46,257 nt of DNA. Source: Desulfobacterota bacterium AH_259_B03_O07. Lineage in GTDB: Bacteria; Desulfobacterota_D; UBA1144; Nemesobacterales; CSP1-2. How positions within the stretch are numbered: the stretch's first letter is position 1; every line of letters starts with the position of its first letter. The DNA lies in assembly GCA_027717645.1 (NCBI GenBank), contig JALLOG010000010.1:1-46257 (forward strand), given 5' to 3'. The position numbers and the translations under genes are program-made. This document shows, piece after piece, positions 1-7,452 of this stretch. The notes under the pieces were generated by a model, which made no database searches, was not told the origin of the DNA, and worked only from the letters and a program-made list of their open reading frames with translations.

Positions 1-15
1 TGTATTTTTACACAT

Positions 16-72
16 GGGCGAAACCTCCTTCTAAAGTTAATTTTTCCTAATTGTATCTTACAGGTTTCGCCC
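16..72. repeat. 11-bp perfect inverted repeat
   Basis: GGGCGAAACCT at 16-26 is matched by its exact reverse complement AGGTTTCGCCC at 62-72, separated by 35 nt of AT-rich sequence that contains a TAA. No T-run follows, so it does not look like an intrinsic terminator. Its role is unknown. Confidence 0.5.
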
Positions 73-302
73 CCCCTTTAATACCAACTATTTTTGGGGC
101 ATCCTCAAAGTTACATGAAGCAAGGGTATCAGGTGAATTAAATGAAGGAGCAATATATCGTGCTTCAAGCCTCCTTCCAGGTTTAAACGGTGAAGGTAAA
201 TTCGCACATATTCTTCATTTAGGGGGTCTGACGGGTGATGATTCTGAAACTATTATTGGTTATGTAGATATAGACGATTGTGAGGTGAAAACTGAGGAGT
301 AA
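51..302 (+). CDS. Hypothetical protein, doubtful
   Basis: An 83-codon frame opening with TTG immediately after an in-frame TAA at 48-50. The product is acidic at its C-terminus and rich in Gly and Leu in the middle (LPGLNGEGKF, HLGGLTGDDSE). I recognise no family and see no ribosome binding site; the inverted repeat 16-72 overlaps the start. It could be the tail of a decayed gene whose 5' part lies upstream or is lost. It runs opposite to the neighbouring leftward element genes, which also argues for caution. Confidence 0.35.
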   Translation: MYLTGFAPPLIPTIFGASSKLHEARVSGELNEGAIYRASSLLPGLNGEGKFAHILHLGGLTGDDSETIIGYVDIDDCEVKTEE

Positions 303-307
303 CACAT

Positions 308-502
308 TTAATCTGAATCGTCCTTTTCTTCTCTCATCAAAACCTTAATAATACGTTCAACAGGCGGTATTCTCCACTAACCACGCTCATAAATGTACTC
401 AATAATCTCTAATTTCTCTCCCTCACTCAATTCACTTCCAAGGTCAGATGCTTGTATATTGCAAGCAAACTTATACTCAAGGGTATTTTTATTCTCGATC
501 AT
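308..502 (-). pseudogene. Broken paralogue of the neighbouring small helical protein
   Basis: On the minus strand an ATG at 502-500, preceded by AAGAGG, opens a frame of 41 codons. It stops at TAG (379-377) and continues in the same frame for 22 codons to a TAA at 310-308. The stretch LSEGEKLEII before the stop and W-R-I just after it match the C-terminal half of the next gene upstream (607-873: LSDEEKLKIA, later W-K-I), with similar spacing. The simplest reading is a tandem duplicate disabled by one nonsense mutation; the 41-residue product could still be made. The family is unknown. Confidence 0.55.
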
Positions 503-606
503 AGCCTCTTTATCAAGTCATTTTACCATATTCATCTTTTCCCAACTCTCAATAACCATCTCAGGATAATTAACCCTAATATTGAGCTAACTTTTGATAA
601 AACTAA

Positions 607-873
607 TTAGCTAGACGCCTCCCCTCTTTGTTTATTAGCTTTGATCATAAGTTCGCCAAATGAAATCTTCCAATCAGCAGTTTCAAACAACCTATTAGCA
701 ATTTTTAGTTTTTCCTCATCAGAGAGTCCACGTCTAAGCTCACTTTCATAAACTATGCAACGGATTATGAAATGAGGAGTGTTAATTATTTTGCTAAGAG
801 TTTCTTCATTTAGATCATTTTTCTTATCTAGTTCGTTCTCTAAGTGTTCAAGTCTTCTTAGTATCTTTTTCAT
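607..873 (-). CDS. Small helical hypothetical protein of the mobile element
   Basis: 88 residues, charged and predicted mostly helical; residues 1-25 (KKILRRLEHLENELDKK) have a coiled-coil heptad look. The C-terminal half carries the LSDEEKL motif shared with the broken copy at 308-502. It is the third gene of the leftward operon, after the ATPase and the 95-residue protein. No good Shine-Dalgarno precedes the ATG, so it may depend on upstream translation or be leader-poor. No domain is recognised. It has the size and position of accessory proteins often encoded beside replication genes in satellites and integrative plasmids, but no function can be given. Confidence 0.6.
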   Translation of the reverse strand: MKKILRRLEHLENELDKKNDLNEETLSKIINTPHFIIRCIVYESELRRGLSDEEKLKIANRLFETADWKISFGELMIKANKQRGEASS

Positions 874-908
874 ATCTATCTAATACTTATTATTGATAGG
901 ATAAATTA

Positions 909-1196
909 TTACTGTCCTACTGAGTCAGATAAACTCTTCAGCTCTCGTATTTTTGATATCACATCTGATTTAATAGGTGTACTTTGACTTTTCATTTCTA
1001 GGGATCGTTCTATCATTTCAAGACGATCTTCAATCGAGGTATAGTCCATTGTCTTAAGAAGCAAAGCGCAAAGTTGTCCCGCAGTGAGAGCGGTTTTCGG
1101 ATCTAGTTCATCATTTAATAACTGACTGATCAATCTTGAAATCAGTCTTCGAACATCTCGCATATTTGATAGCCTAATTCTTCCCTTTGGTGGCAT
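909..1196 (-). CDS. Small basic hypothetical protein of the mobile element
   Basis: 95 residues, with a basic N-terminus (MPPKGRIRLSNMRDVRRL) followed by helices. The ATG is preceded by a strong AAGGAGG with 7-nt spacing, so the start is secure. It sits 113 nt downstream of the ATPase gene on the same strand; the gap (1197-1309) is AT-rich and could hold a second promoter. Small proteins with an N-terminal Arg/Lys-rich segment and an amphipathic remainder are frequent next to primase/helicase genes in integrated elements. I do not recognise a named family. Nucleic-acid binding is only a guess from charge. Confidence 0.7.
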   Translation of the reverse strand: MPPKGRIRLSNMRDVRRLISRLISQLLNDELDPKTALTAGQLCALLLKTMDYTSIEDRLEMIERSLEMKSQSTPIKSDVISKIRELKSLSDSVGQ

Positions 1197-1309
1197 AATT
1201 CTACCTCCTTATATCTGAGTGCTGGTCACATTGTATTTAAGTTTTGTCTACATAATTTTGCTTTTTATTAATGATTTAAGCATGTTTGAACAATTAAATA
1301 AGATAAAAT

Positions 1310-2956
1310 CTACTGATTGTTGTTACTGTTACTTCCTGAAGGTTTTGCCAGCCAATTGTCCAATTCGACACTGTTTGTCACTAACATACTGAAATCATTA
1401 GATTGATTCCGATTAAAATTGGCTACATCTTCATGAGCCAATGCAAGCTCAGGAGCCGATTTGAATGTTAGTAAATATTTTTCATCATAAATGGCTGATC
1501 GGCTCGAATTGGCTTTTGCCTCTTCAGCCAATTTTGAAATTAAATTATTCAATGATTCTAATAGATTAGATTCAAATATAGGTGAATCGGCTAATGGGCT
1601 GAGGTCATATTGGCTCCCAGCGCCTCTCTTACTGTTCCACGACATTAAACCCTTGGCGCAAAATTGACCAAGATAGCTCTTGAGCGTACTGTAGCCAATG
1701 GAATATTTATTCTTAACCGTATCAAAGAGATCTTTAGTTGAGTACTGTTTCTTCTGATCTAAGTCAACATTATTTTTTATTATTTCAAGTACCTTGAGTT
1801 CATTACTCGTTAGCTTCGTTAGATTAGGTTTAAGAACCTCAAGTATTAAGTCCTTAACTCCTTCCAAGTCTTCATACTGAGCAATTAATTTATTGCCTAT
1901 TTTCTCTCTCTGCATCTGATGCACAAGCGCACGAGTCTTTATTAGTAATATCACTGCTGGGAAATCCCTCCGGGCTCTAATCAAGTCGGTTGGAAATATC
2001 CGCGCTAGCTCATCGGCAAATGGAACCTTTACCTCATGTGTATTAAGCATTTTATAGGCACACCGCCATATCCGATACTTTTTATCTATAGTGGCTCTAT
2101 CGCCGATTATTCCTTCAGCATCCTTTGCTTCAGTCTTCAACACTCGTTTGGTTTGCTCATCGCTATCGTCAATATTAAGCGTAAAGACGCGAGTTTCATT
2201 TTCTGGATGTATCGTTCGTTCTGTGGTAGTCTCAAGGATAACTAAGCCCTCTGCCGGAATTTCCTTTGTTTGAGTTTTATGCTCCCCCGTTGCTTCATCC
2301 TTTGCGACGCCAACCCATACAATTTTCCCCTCTGACAAGGATGTCCTCATAGGATAGTCAGATTCCTTTGATCCTTCTCGTTCAAAAACATGCAAGACTT
2401 TATGAGATAAAGTACCCTTGTAGTGGTATAAAGCTTTCGGTGTCAGAATTGATGCCTCAACTAGAATATCTTTAGGAAAGAATTTTAGAATAACTCCCAC
2501 TAATGCAGATTTCCCCGCTGAGGAGGGTCCCTTTACAGTGCAAGATATTGCCCTATCGAAGAAACTGGAAATTATGGCTAAAAACAATATAACCTTATTA
2601 ATTGTTTCGCCAACATAACCAGCCCGCTCACTCTGTTCGAGCATTTGTTCCAGAATATTAGGAGAGTTTAAGATTCTCTCCGCTTCCATTTCTTCATTTC
2701 GAGTGTAGACCTCATGTGGCGCAGAAATATTGTTAGAGTTCTGAATCTGATGTCTCTCAGATTCGATATTTTTCAAATCGTTTCTCAGTGCTCCGAGTGT
2801 TATAGAATCATATACCCTTTCTATGTTTCTGAGCCAAGGTTCTCTCTGGGTTTCATAACTTAATTTCGCGACTTCTCTGAGCACTGTCACAGGAGGTTTT
2901 TGTTCTTCTATTAGCTTCTTAATGTTGTCTTCTATCTCTTTTATTGATTCACTCAT
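1310..2956 (-). CDS. AAA-type ATPase, mobile-element primase-helicase-like
   Basis: 548 residues. A helical N-terminal region (about 1-120) is followed by an ATPase core with Walker A GPSSAGKS at residues 143-150, and later a conserved-looking segment with ETTTERTIHPENETR. The C-terminal third contains a probable winged helix (about 390-455, with STKDLFDTVKNKY and YSTLKSYLGQFCAKGL) of the kind that follows helicase domains in phage and plasmid replication proteins. The likely role is ATP-driven DNA unwinding or loading during replication of the element; no primase (TOPRIM or AEP) motifs are seen, so a partner primase may lie elsewhere. The start has GAGGAG nine bases upstream and lies next to the stop of the HTH gene, implying translational coupling. 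Confidence 0.7.
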   Translation of the reverse strand: MSESIKEIEDNIKKLIEEQKPPVTVLREVAKLSYETQREPWLRNIERVYDSITLGALRNDLKNIESERHQIQNSNNISAPHEVYTRNEEMEAERILNSPNILEQMLEQSERAGYVGETINKVILFLAIISSFFDRAISCTVKGPSSAGKSALVGVILKFFPKDILVEASILTPKALYHYKGTLSHKVLHVFEREGSKESDYPMRTSLSEGKIVWVGVAKDEATGEHKTQTKEIPAEGLVILETTTERTIHPENETRVFTLNIDDSDEQTKRVLKTEAKDAEGIIGDRATIDKKYRIWRCAYKMLNTHEVKVPFADELARIFPTDLIRARRDFPAVILLIKTRALVHQMQREKIGNKLIAQYEDLEGVKDLILEVLKPNLTKLTSNELKVLEIIKNNVDLDQKKQYSTKDLFDTVKNKYSIGYSTLKSYLGQFCAKGLMSWNSKRGAGSQYDLSPLADSPIFESNLLESLNNLISKLAEEAKANSSRSAIYDEKYLLTFKSAPELALAHEDVANFNRNQSNDFSMLVTNSVELDNWLAKPSGSNSNNNQ

Positions 2957-2957
2957 C

Positions 2958-3137
2958 TCACTTGTCTCCTCTCTTATTTTTTTCTAGAAATTTCTCCCAG
3001 TCTTTGAGATGTACATAAACTCTGGATCCAATTTTCACGGTGGGTATGATTCCTTTTGCGGAATACTTATACAGTGTCCAAAGTGGGATGTCCCACCGAT
3101 TTGGTATATCCTTAAGCGGGATAAGTTCCTTTTGCAT
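2958..3137 (-). CDS. AlpA/excisionase-like HTH protein
   Basis: A 59-codon gene. The product begins MQKELIPLKDIPNRW, then has a short helix-turn-helix stretch (IPLWTLYKYSAKGIIP) and a wing-like segment VKIGSRVYVHLKDWEKFL. That layout (helix, turn, helix, then K-x-G-x-R-V-x-h-x-x-x-D-h-x-x-F) is the usual one of the MerR-like HTH_17/AlpA/Xis family, which act as excisionases or transcription activators in integrative elements. A GGAGG about ten bases upstream supports the ATG. The TGA lies one base before the ATG of the ATPase gene. It may regulate the operon or direct excision at the att site near 4044. Confidence 0.8.
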   Translation of the reverse strand: MQKELIPLKDIPNRWDIPLWTLYKYSAKGIIPTVKIGSRVYVHLKDWEKFLEKNKRGDK

Positions 3138-3226
3138 CGATTTAGCCTCCTTTTTCTTGTTATGTCTATAATATGGGCATCATGCTTAACGTTATCTAAT
3201 TATTGATATATATTTTTGGTCAGCTG

Positions 3227-3754
3227 ATGAAAATAACTTTAGAGAGACTTAAAGATCCTTTATTTCAATCTAAATTTAAAAGAAGAACCGCTGAACTCCT
3301 TGAAAACGAGACTGAGATTGAATTAGAGAAATATATGTTTTCACTATCAGAAATATTTGGTTTTGATTTTCTAGAGATTAAACCTTTACATGATTTATTA
3401 TTGAAGTGGGTGGATAAGAAAAATAAAGGGGACAAAAAAATTGCTCTAAAGCTTGAACATGTTGCAGAGAATTTAAATATTCACTATTTCAAGCAATCCG
3501 AAATAAATAAACGTAGGACAGCTATTGAATATTGGAAAATTTACCTAGAAGTAGAGGAAGAAAAAGAGATAATTATAAAAAAGGAGAGGATTAAAGATTC
3601 TGATTCTGCTACTTCGGAAGCCTGCAGAAGGATAGCAAAGAGATTAGGTACGAAGTTCAATACTATTCGTGCAAGATATAATGAAAAAAGGCGTGAAGCA
3701 AATGAGTATGGATTATCTCCAACGGATGTCAGAGATTTACTTACTAAACTCTAA
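3227..3754 (+). CDS. Hypothetical helical protein, divergent from the element operon
   Basis: About 175 residues from the ATG at 3227; an upstream TTG at 3203 would add eight residues but has no better ribosome site. The protein is highly charged and helical, with a Lys/Glu-rich central segment (about 110-130) and a C-terminal part (ATSEACRRIAKRLGTKFNTI) resembling the HTH of short phage or satellite regulators. It is transcribed away from the HTH-ATPase operon across a short AT-rich intergenic region, a layout common for a repressor facing its target operon. A regulator role is inferred from layout only; no family is recognised. Confidence 0.65.
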   Translation: MKITLERLKDPLFQSKFKRRTAELLENETEIELEKYMFSLSEIFGFDFLEIKPLHDLLLKWVDKKNKGDKKIALKLEHVAENLNIHYFKQSEINKRRTAIEYWKIYLEVEEEKEIIIKKERIKDSDSATSEACRRIAKRLGTKFNTIRARYNEKRREANEYGLSPTDVRDLLTKL

Positions 3755-4043
3755 CATTGTCGGTAAAATAGCGACTGAACGAGACAAAGAGAAGCAATCG
3801 ACTAATTGAGCGAAAGATGATTATAATCGGCTAAATCAATACAAGTGGCTATCTCAGGCGAATTTGCTACGGTCTTACAACATCACGAAGAGGTGTCCAT
3901 AGAGGTGTCCATTTTGCTGTCCTTTGTTCGGTTTTGTGTTGAAATGTCTACGATGATAAAATCTTACATTAGTACTATAAAATAAGGTGATCATCTTTAG
4001 CTCTGATTTGTCTCAAGTTGTCTACTGTTATGAATAATATGCC
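3755..4043. other. Gene-free stretch between element gene and att site
   Basis: No credible reading frame is seen. The segment contains a 12-bp tandem repeat at 3889-3912 and AT-rich DNA. In tRNA-integrated elements this is where integrase arm-type and Xis sites are found, but no such site is proven here. Confidence 0.5.
3889..3912. repeat. 12-bp tandem direct repeat near the att site
   Basis: AGAGGTGTCCAT occurs twice in immediate succession (3889-3900 and 3901-3912), about 130 bp before the tRNA fragment. Short direct repeats beside an att core are often arm-type binding sites of tyrosine integrases; that role is an inference. Confidence 0.6.
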
Positions 4044-4088
4044 CTCCGAAGCCAGAGGTCGCGGGTTCGAATCCCGCATCGCCCGCCA
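4044..4088 (+). mobile_element. att site: 3' half of a tRNA-Arg(CCG) gene
   Basis: From 4044 the sequence reads as the anticodon loop CTCCGAA (CCG at 46-48), the 3' anticodon stem GCCAG, variable loop AGGTC and T-stem GCGGG. The T-loop TTCGAAT, CCCGC, acceptor strand ATCGCCC, discriminator G and encoded CCA follow (4086-4088). The 5' half is absent: the bases before 4044 give ATGCC instead of the CTGGC needed to pair, and no D-arm or GGGCGAT acceptor strand is seen upstream. This is how the distal att site of an element integrated in a tRNA gene looks, with identity confined to the 3' part of the tRNA. Confidence 0.85.
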
Positions 4089-4166
4089 AATTAAGATAGA
4101 ACGCATCAGGTCTTAGTGTTTTAGAGTTACGTCTAGGGATAGGTCACGAGTCTTGCTCGTGATAAT

Positions 4167-4484
4167 ATGTATTGTGAACTCCAGAGCCGAGGGTATGACC
4201 TCAAAAAAGTGGAACGGCGCGTAATGGAGATCTTTGATATTGATCGGGGCGAGATCTACTCTAAGGGGCGTTGCTGGTGCAAAGTGGAAGCAAGGAGTCT
4301 TATGTGTTACTGGGCGGTACAGGAACTGGGGCTAACGGCAACGGATCTGGCCAGGCGTTTGGTGATGACGCAACCCGCGGTTGGTTATGCGGTCAGCCGT
4401 GGTGAACAAATTACCAAGAAGATAGATTACAGGCTCACCAAACGAGTTATTTACTTTTTTATGGACGTCCCTACTTTTCTTTGA
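4167..4484 (+). pseudogene. C-terminal fragment of a REP-associated (Y1-type) transposase
   Basis: 105 residues ending in a DnaA-domain-IV-like helix-turn-helix: ARSLMCYWAVQELGLTATDL, then ARRLVMTQPAVGYAV and S-R-G-E. This HTH is the usual C-terminal domain of long REP-type transposases of deltaproteobacterial type. The N-terminal HUH nuclease domain, with its NHxHLL motif and catalytic Tyr, is missing, so the protein cannot transpose. The fragment lies just outside the tRNA att site. A GGGTCAGGTCTATACTTTAT string downstream (4515-4534) resembles the end sequence often seen beside such transposases. Confidence 0.75.
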
Positions 4485-4693
4485 GATATGATTTAGTAAC
4501 GTTTGCAATAGAGTAGGGTCAGGTCTATACTTTATACTTATTCATTAGTTCTTTCAGCAGACATATGATAAAGAGCTGTTGGATATTCTACAAAAGAATT
4601 ATAGAAATTCCTAGACATATCAATTCTTGACAAGTTAAATTAAATGTTTTAATTTGTGAATACAAAAATAATCAAAAAAGTGGGAGTTAGGAA

Positions 4694-5335
4694 ATGCTTA
4701 AATTATCAAATAAATTATTTAATAAAACTTTATTAGTTGTATTCTTAATGCTTATATCAATTATATTTATTGCGAATAGATGTAATGAACAAGAAACTGG
4801 GAGAAGATGCAATTCCGATACAGATTGTACAAGAAGTGAGAAATGCCTGGATGGATTTTGCCAATTAATTGAATGTGATGAAGATAATGATTGTGAAGGT
4901 CGTTTAAATGTATGTATTAATTTACAATGCAATGAAATTGCATGCTTAGTGGATACAGATTGTAATTCTTTACAAATATGTCAAGTGAATGAAGCCAATC
5001 GTAGAGAAAATATTTGTGTCGATGTTGATTGTACAGACAGAGATGCTTCAAATTGTGCAGTTAACCAAAGATGTAATACTTCTTCACATACTTGCGAAAA
5101 CATTTGTGCAGATGATGAAACTTGGGTTCGAACACCCCTCACGCAGGTACCTGTATGTAAAGAATGTATAAAACCAGATGAGCAGGACGAGCAAGGGAAT
5201 TTAAAATGGCTACCTTGCTCTGGTGTTGCAGACTGTCCTCTTGGTAAAAAATGCGCTTTTACTATAGATAATAGTCAGGGATATTGTATTGTCTGTAGCG
5301 ATCAATCTAATCTTCCGTCTGGTCTAAATCCATAA
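4694..5335 (+). CDS. Secreted or membrane-anchored Cys-rich protein
   Basis: 213 residues. The N-terminus has a short basic start (KLSNKLFNK) and a hydrophobic segment (about 12-28), acting as signal peptide or anchor; the following N-R-C is not a standard lipobox. The rest contains many cysteines in repeated C-x5-C/D-x-D-C units (for example CNSDTDCTRSEKCLDGFCQ), resembling Cys-rich repeat modules of myxobacterial and other deltaproteobacterial surface proteins, probably disulfide-bonded and perhaps calcium-binding given the Asp content. GGGAG precedes the ATG. The gene is isolated, with about 200 bp of gene-free DNA before it and a decayed region after. Function unknown. Confidence 0.75.
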   Translation: MLKLSNKLFNKTLLVVFLMLISIIFIANRCNEQETGRRCNSDTDCTRSEKCLDGFCQLIECDEDNDCEGRLNVCINLQCNEIACLVDTDCNSLQICQVNEANRRENICVDVDCTDRDASNCAVNQRCNTSSHTCENICADDETWVRTPLTQVPVCKECIKPDEQDEQGNLKWLPCSGVADCPLGKKCAFTIDNSQGYCIVCSDQSNLPSGLNP

Positions 5336-6008
5336 TAGAATTGGTTTTTTGAAATGATTAGATGGTAGTTAATTTCTAAATCTTTAAGACAAGAAAATCA
5401 AAAACGGCACTGAAATTATTTTATAAACATCATTGTAACCTAATCTAGTAGTAGCCCTAGATTGGCTTTCGGAGGTTGATTTCGGGCTTTCATTATACCA
5501 AATTATCGATTCAATAACTGGTAAAGCAGTAGATAGCTACTGGAAGCTCATTCACATAGTTGAACAAGGCATTTAGAAATTATAAGAACTAATGAAATAA
5601 TCCCATTTTATGCATAAACCTTTTTTATATTATATCTCAAGAATTATAGCTCCTGTTAATAGAAATACTGGGAGCTGGGATGAGTTGGTGGTTAGGGATG
5701 GTGCTACTCCCCTTATGTCAAGCTGCGTTTGAATGTGAGGTATGATCCCTATAATACTCCTCTTCCGCCTGAACCGGTGTGCGGTATCTATGTGCTGAAT
5801 GAAGGTAATTCGTTTTAACTGTTTTCAAGTATTTTACTGGCTTAATTCTACTAGTTTTTTAATGGGGAGCAGTATATAGCAAATGAAGTTATCTCAGAAA
5901 TGGGGAAAGATTAAGAGAATGAGGCTTATTAAATTTGAGAAATTTATAAACTGTGAATCCTAACTCTATATCCCAAAGCTGTCAGCGATTTACTAGTACG
6001 ACCATTTC
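5336..6008. other. Gene-free, decayed stretch
   Basis: About 670 bp without an intact gene. It contains a frameshifted coding scrap (5641-5819, listed separately). The remainder is AT-rich with scattered stops in all frames; I see no terminator or promoter I would defend. Confidence 0.5.
5641..5819 (+). pseudogene. Frameshifted C-terminal remnant of an unknown protein
   Basis: One frame reads NTGSWDELVVRDGATPL and then stops. A neighbouring frame takes over with YVKLRLNVRYDPYNTPLPPE, P-V-C-G-I-Y-V and NEGNSF before a TAA. The protein-like composition across the frame change suggests one former gene, broken by a frameshift near 5711-5720 and lacking its 5' part. Alternating hydrophobic residues suggest a beta-rich protein. 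No family recognised. Confidence 0.4.
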
Positions 6009-7226
6009 TTGGCGGAATTACGACTTAGCAAACTTGATCCAGAAGAAAAGGTCTTGCCCGCAAGCTGGAAATCCATTGAAAGTGAAGTTGAATCGCTAGT
6101 CTCGTCAGCTGAAAAAAATCAAGAGAAAATTAAGAAAGATTTTGCACGAATAACAGAAAAGATTTCCAGCATGGAAGAACAGTGGGGATTTGAAGATAGG
6201 TTAAGGAAAATTTTTGGGCAAATTCAAGAGGAATCGGATAGACAAGGAATCATAGTAACAGAAGCTGATTTGGAAAGGCTTGATTTATTGCAAAAGGAAA
6301 TCGTTTCTTTAGAGAAACAACTCAGTGATATTACGCAAAAAAAGAAGGAAAAAGGAGTCTTATTAAAAGAAAGGAAAGAAAAGATACAGGAGTATAATAA
6401 GTATTTAAACTCTATAAAAGAAGAATTAACAAATGTATTCAATAATCTACTTAGCGGCGACGGTGCCATCCTTAATAACACGATGAACGTTGATATTGAG
6501 ACACAATTTGCATCAGAAGAGTATCTAGAAGTGATCAGAAATTGCGCAAAACACGATTTAGAAGAGAAAGATAGTGTTAGATTTCCTAACAGGAACGCAT
6601 TAATTAAGCTCTTTAAACAATTAGGTTCGGATAAGATTATTGCAAGTTTTGATGATGGTAGTTTTTCGGATTGGCAAATTGAAGGCATTGGGCAAGAAAG
6701 CCTATCTTTCTTTAATTATATTGAGAATAAAGAAGAAGTAGGAATGCGGCTTCAAGAATTATTACCCACACTTTCCTTTCATTTATATTGGAGACCAGAT
6801 CAAAGTAGAGAATTTAAGCCATTGAAAAGATGTTCGATCGGAGAGAGGGGCACTGCTTTACTAAGCATTATTTTAGTAAGTGGCAGAGAACCATTAATTA
6901 TTGATCAACCAGAAGATGATCTTGATCATTTTTATTTGTCTGAAACTCTTACTCCTATAATCAAAGAGGTAAAAAAAAGAAGACAGCTTATTTTTGCCAC
7001 ACATGATGCAAATATCGTGGTAAATTGTGACGCAGAGTTAATTATCATTGTGAAGGCTGAGGTGTGGAGAATTATATCCCCTATATTTACGACCATCGAA
7101 GAGACAGAGAATAGGTCTAAAATTGTTGAGGTGTTAGAAGGTGGGGTCCGAGCATTCGAGCAACGTTCAAAAAGATATAATCTTTCTCTACTAAAAAAAG
7201 ATACAGACATTTCTAACGGCAACTAA
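6009..7226 (+). CDS. C-terminal half of a TrlF/SMC-like AAA ATPase (truncated)
   Basis: 405 residues. The first 145 are charged coiled coil (about 20-145). The rest is the distal half of an ABC/SMC-type ATPase: signature SIGERGT at 276-282, Walker B PLIIDQPEDDLD near 295-306 and the H-loop ATHDAN at 330-335. The N-terminal half with Walker A, and the PHP domain that heads TrlF-like proteins, are missing. The frame opens with TTG just after an in-frame TAG, without a good ribosome site. It is therefore most likely the remnant of a gene about twice this length. Full-length relatives are large ATPases found in variable, often defence-linked regions. Confidence 0.7.
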   Translation: MAELRLSKLDPEEKVLPASWKSIESEVESLVSSAEKNQEKIKKDFARITEKISSMEEQWGFEDRLRKIFGQIQEESDRQGIIVTEADLERLDLLQKEIVSLEKQLSDITQKKKEKGVLLKERKEKIQEYNKYLNSIKEELTNVFNNLLSGDGAILNNTMNVDIETQFASEEYLEVIRNCAKHDLEEKDSVRFPNRNALIKLFKQLGSDKIIASFDDGSFSDWQIEGIGQESLSFFNYIENKEEVGMRLQELLPTLSFHLYWRPDQSREFKPLKRCSIGERGTALLSIILVSGREPLIIDQPEDDLDHFYLSETLTPIIKEVKKRRQLIFATHDANIVVNCDAELIIIVKAEVWRIISPIFTTIEETENRSKIVEVLEGGVRAFEQRSKRYNLSLLKKDTDISNGN

Positions 7227-7452
7227 TATGCACCAAGTCCATTATTATCTCAAAACAGAATAATGCTATTTTGGTCTTTATGATGTAACATTCACAAAGT
7301 TCATCACTTTAGACAATTGACAACAAATCTTGAATTTGCCGCAGTGATTCTACTGGAAAAGGAAACAATCTCTCCCATTCCAGGGTTCGTAGGCTATCCT
7401 TCCAAGCCAGCCACCTCGTGATAGGTGTTCTCGCTCGGAAGGTATAAAATTT

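Larger units (their letters stand above)
1..4088. mobile_element. Right-hand part of an integrated genetic element ending at a tRNA-Arg fragment
   Basis: The segment holds a leftward operon typical of small integrative elements or phage satellites: an AlpA/excisionase-like HTH protein (2958-3137), an AAA ATPase resembling the helicase part of mobile-element primases (1310-2956) and two small helical proteins. A gene of unknown function diverges from it (3227-3754). The right boundary is a 45-nt copy of a tRNA 3' half at 4044-4088, the classic target of tyrosine integrases. No integrase is visible, so the left end and an intact tRNA-Arg(CCG) gene should lie outside the window. The element type is inferred; a decayed chromosomal island is the alternative. 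Confidence 0.6.
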
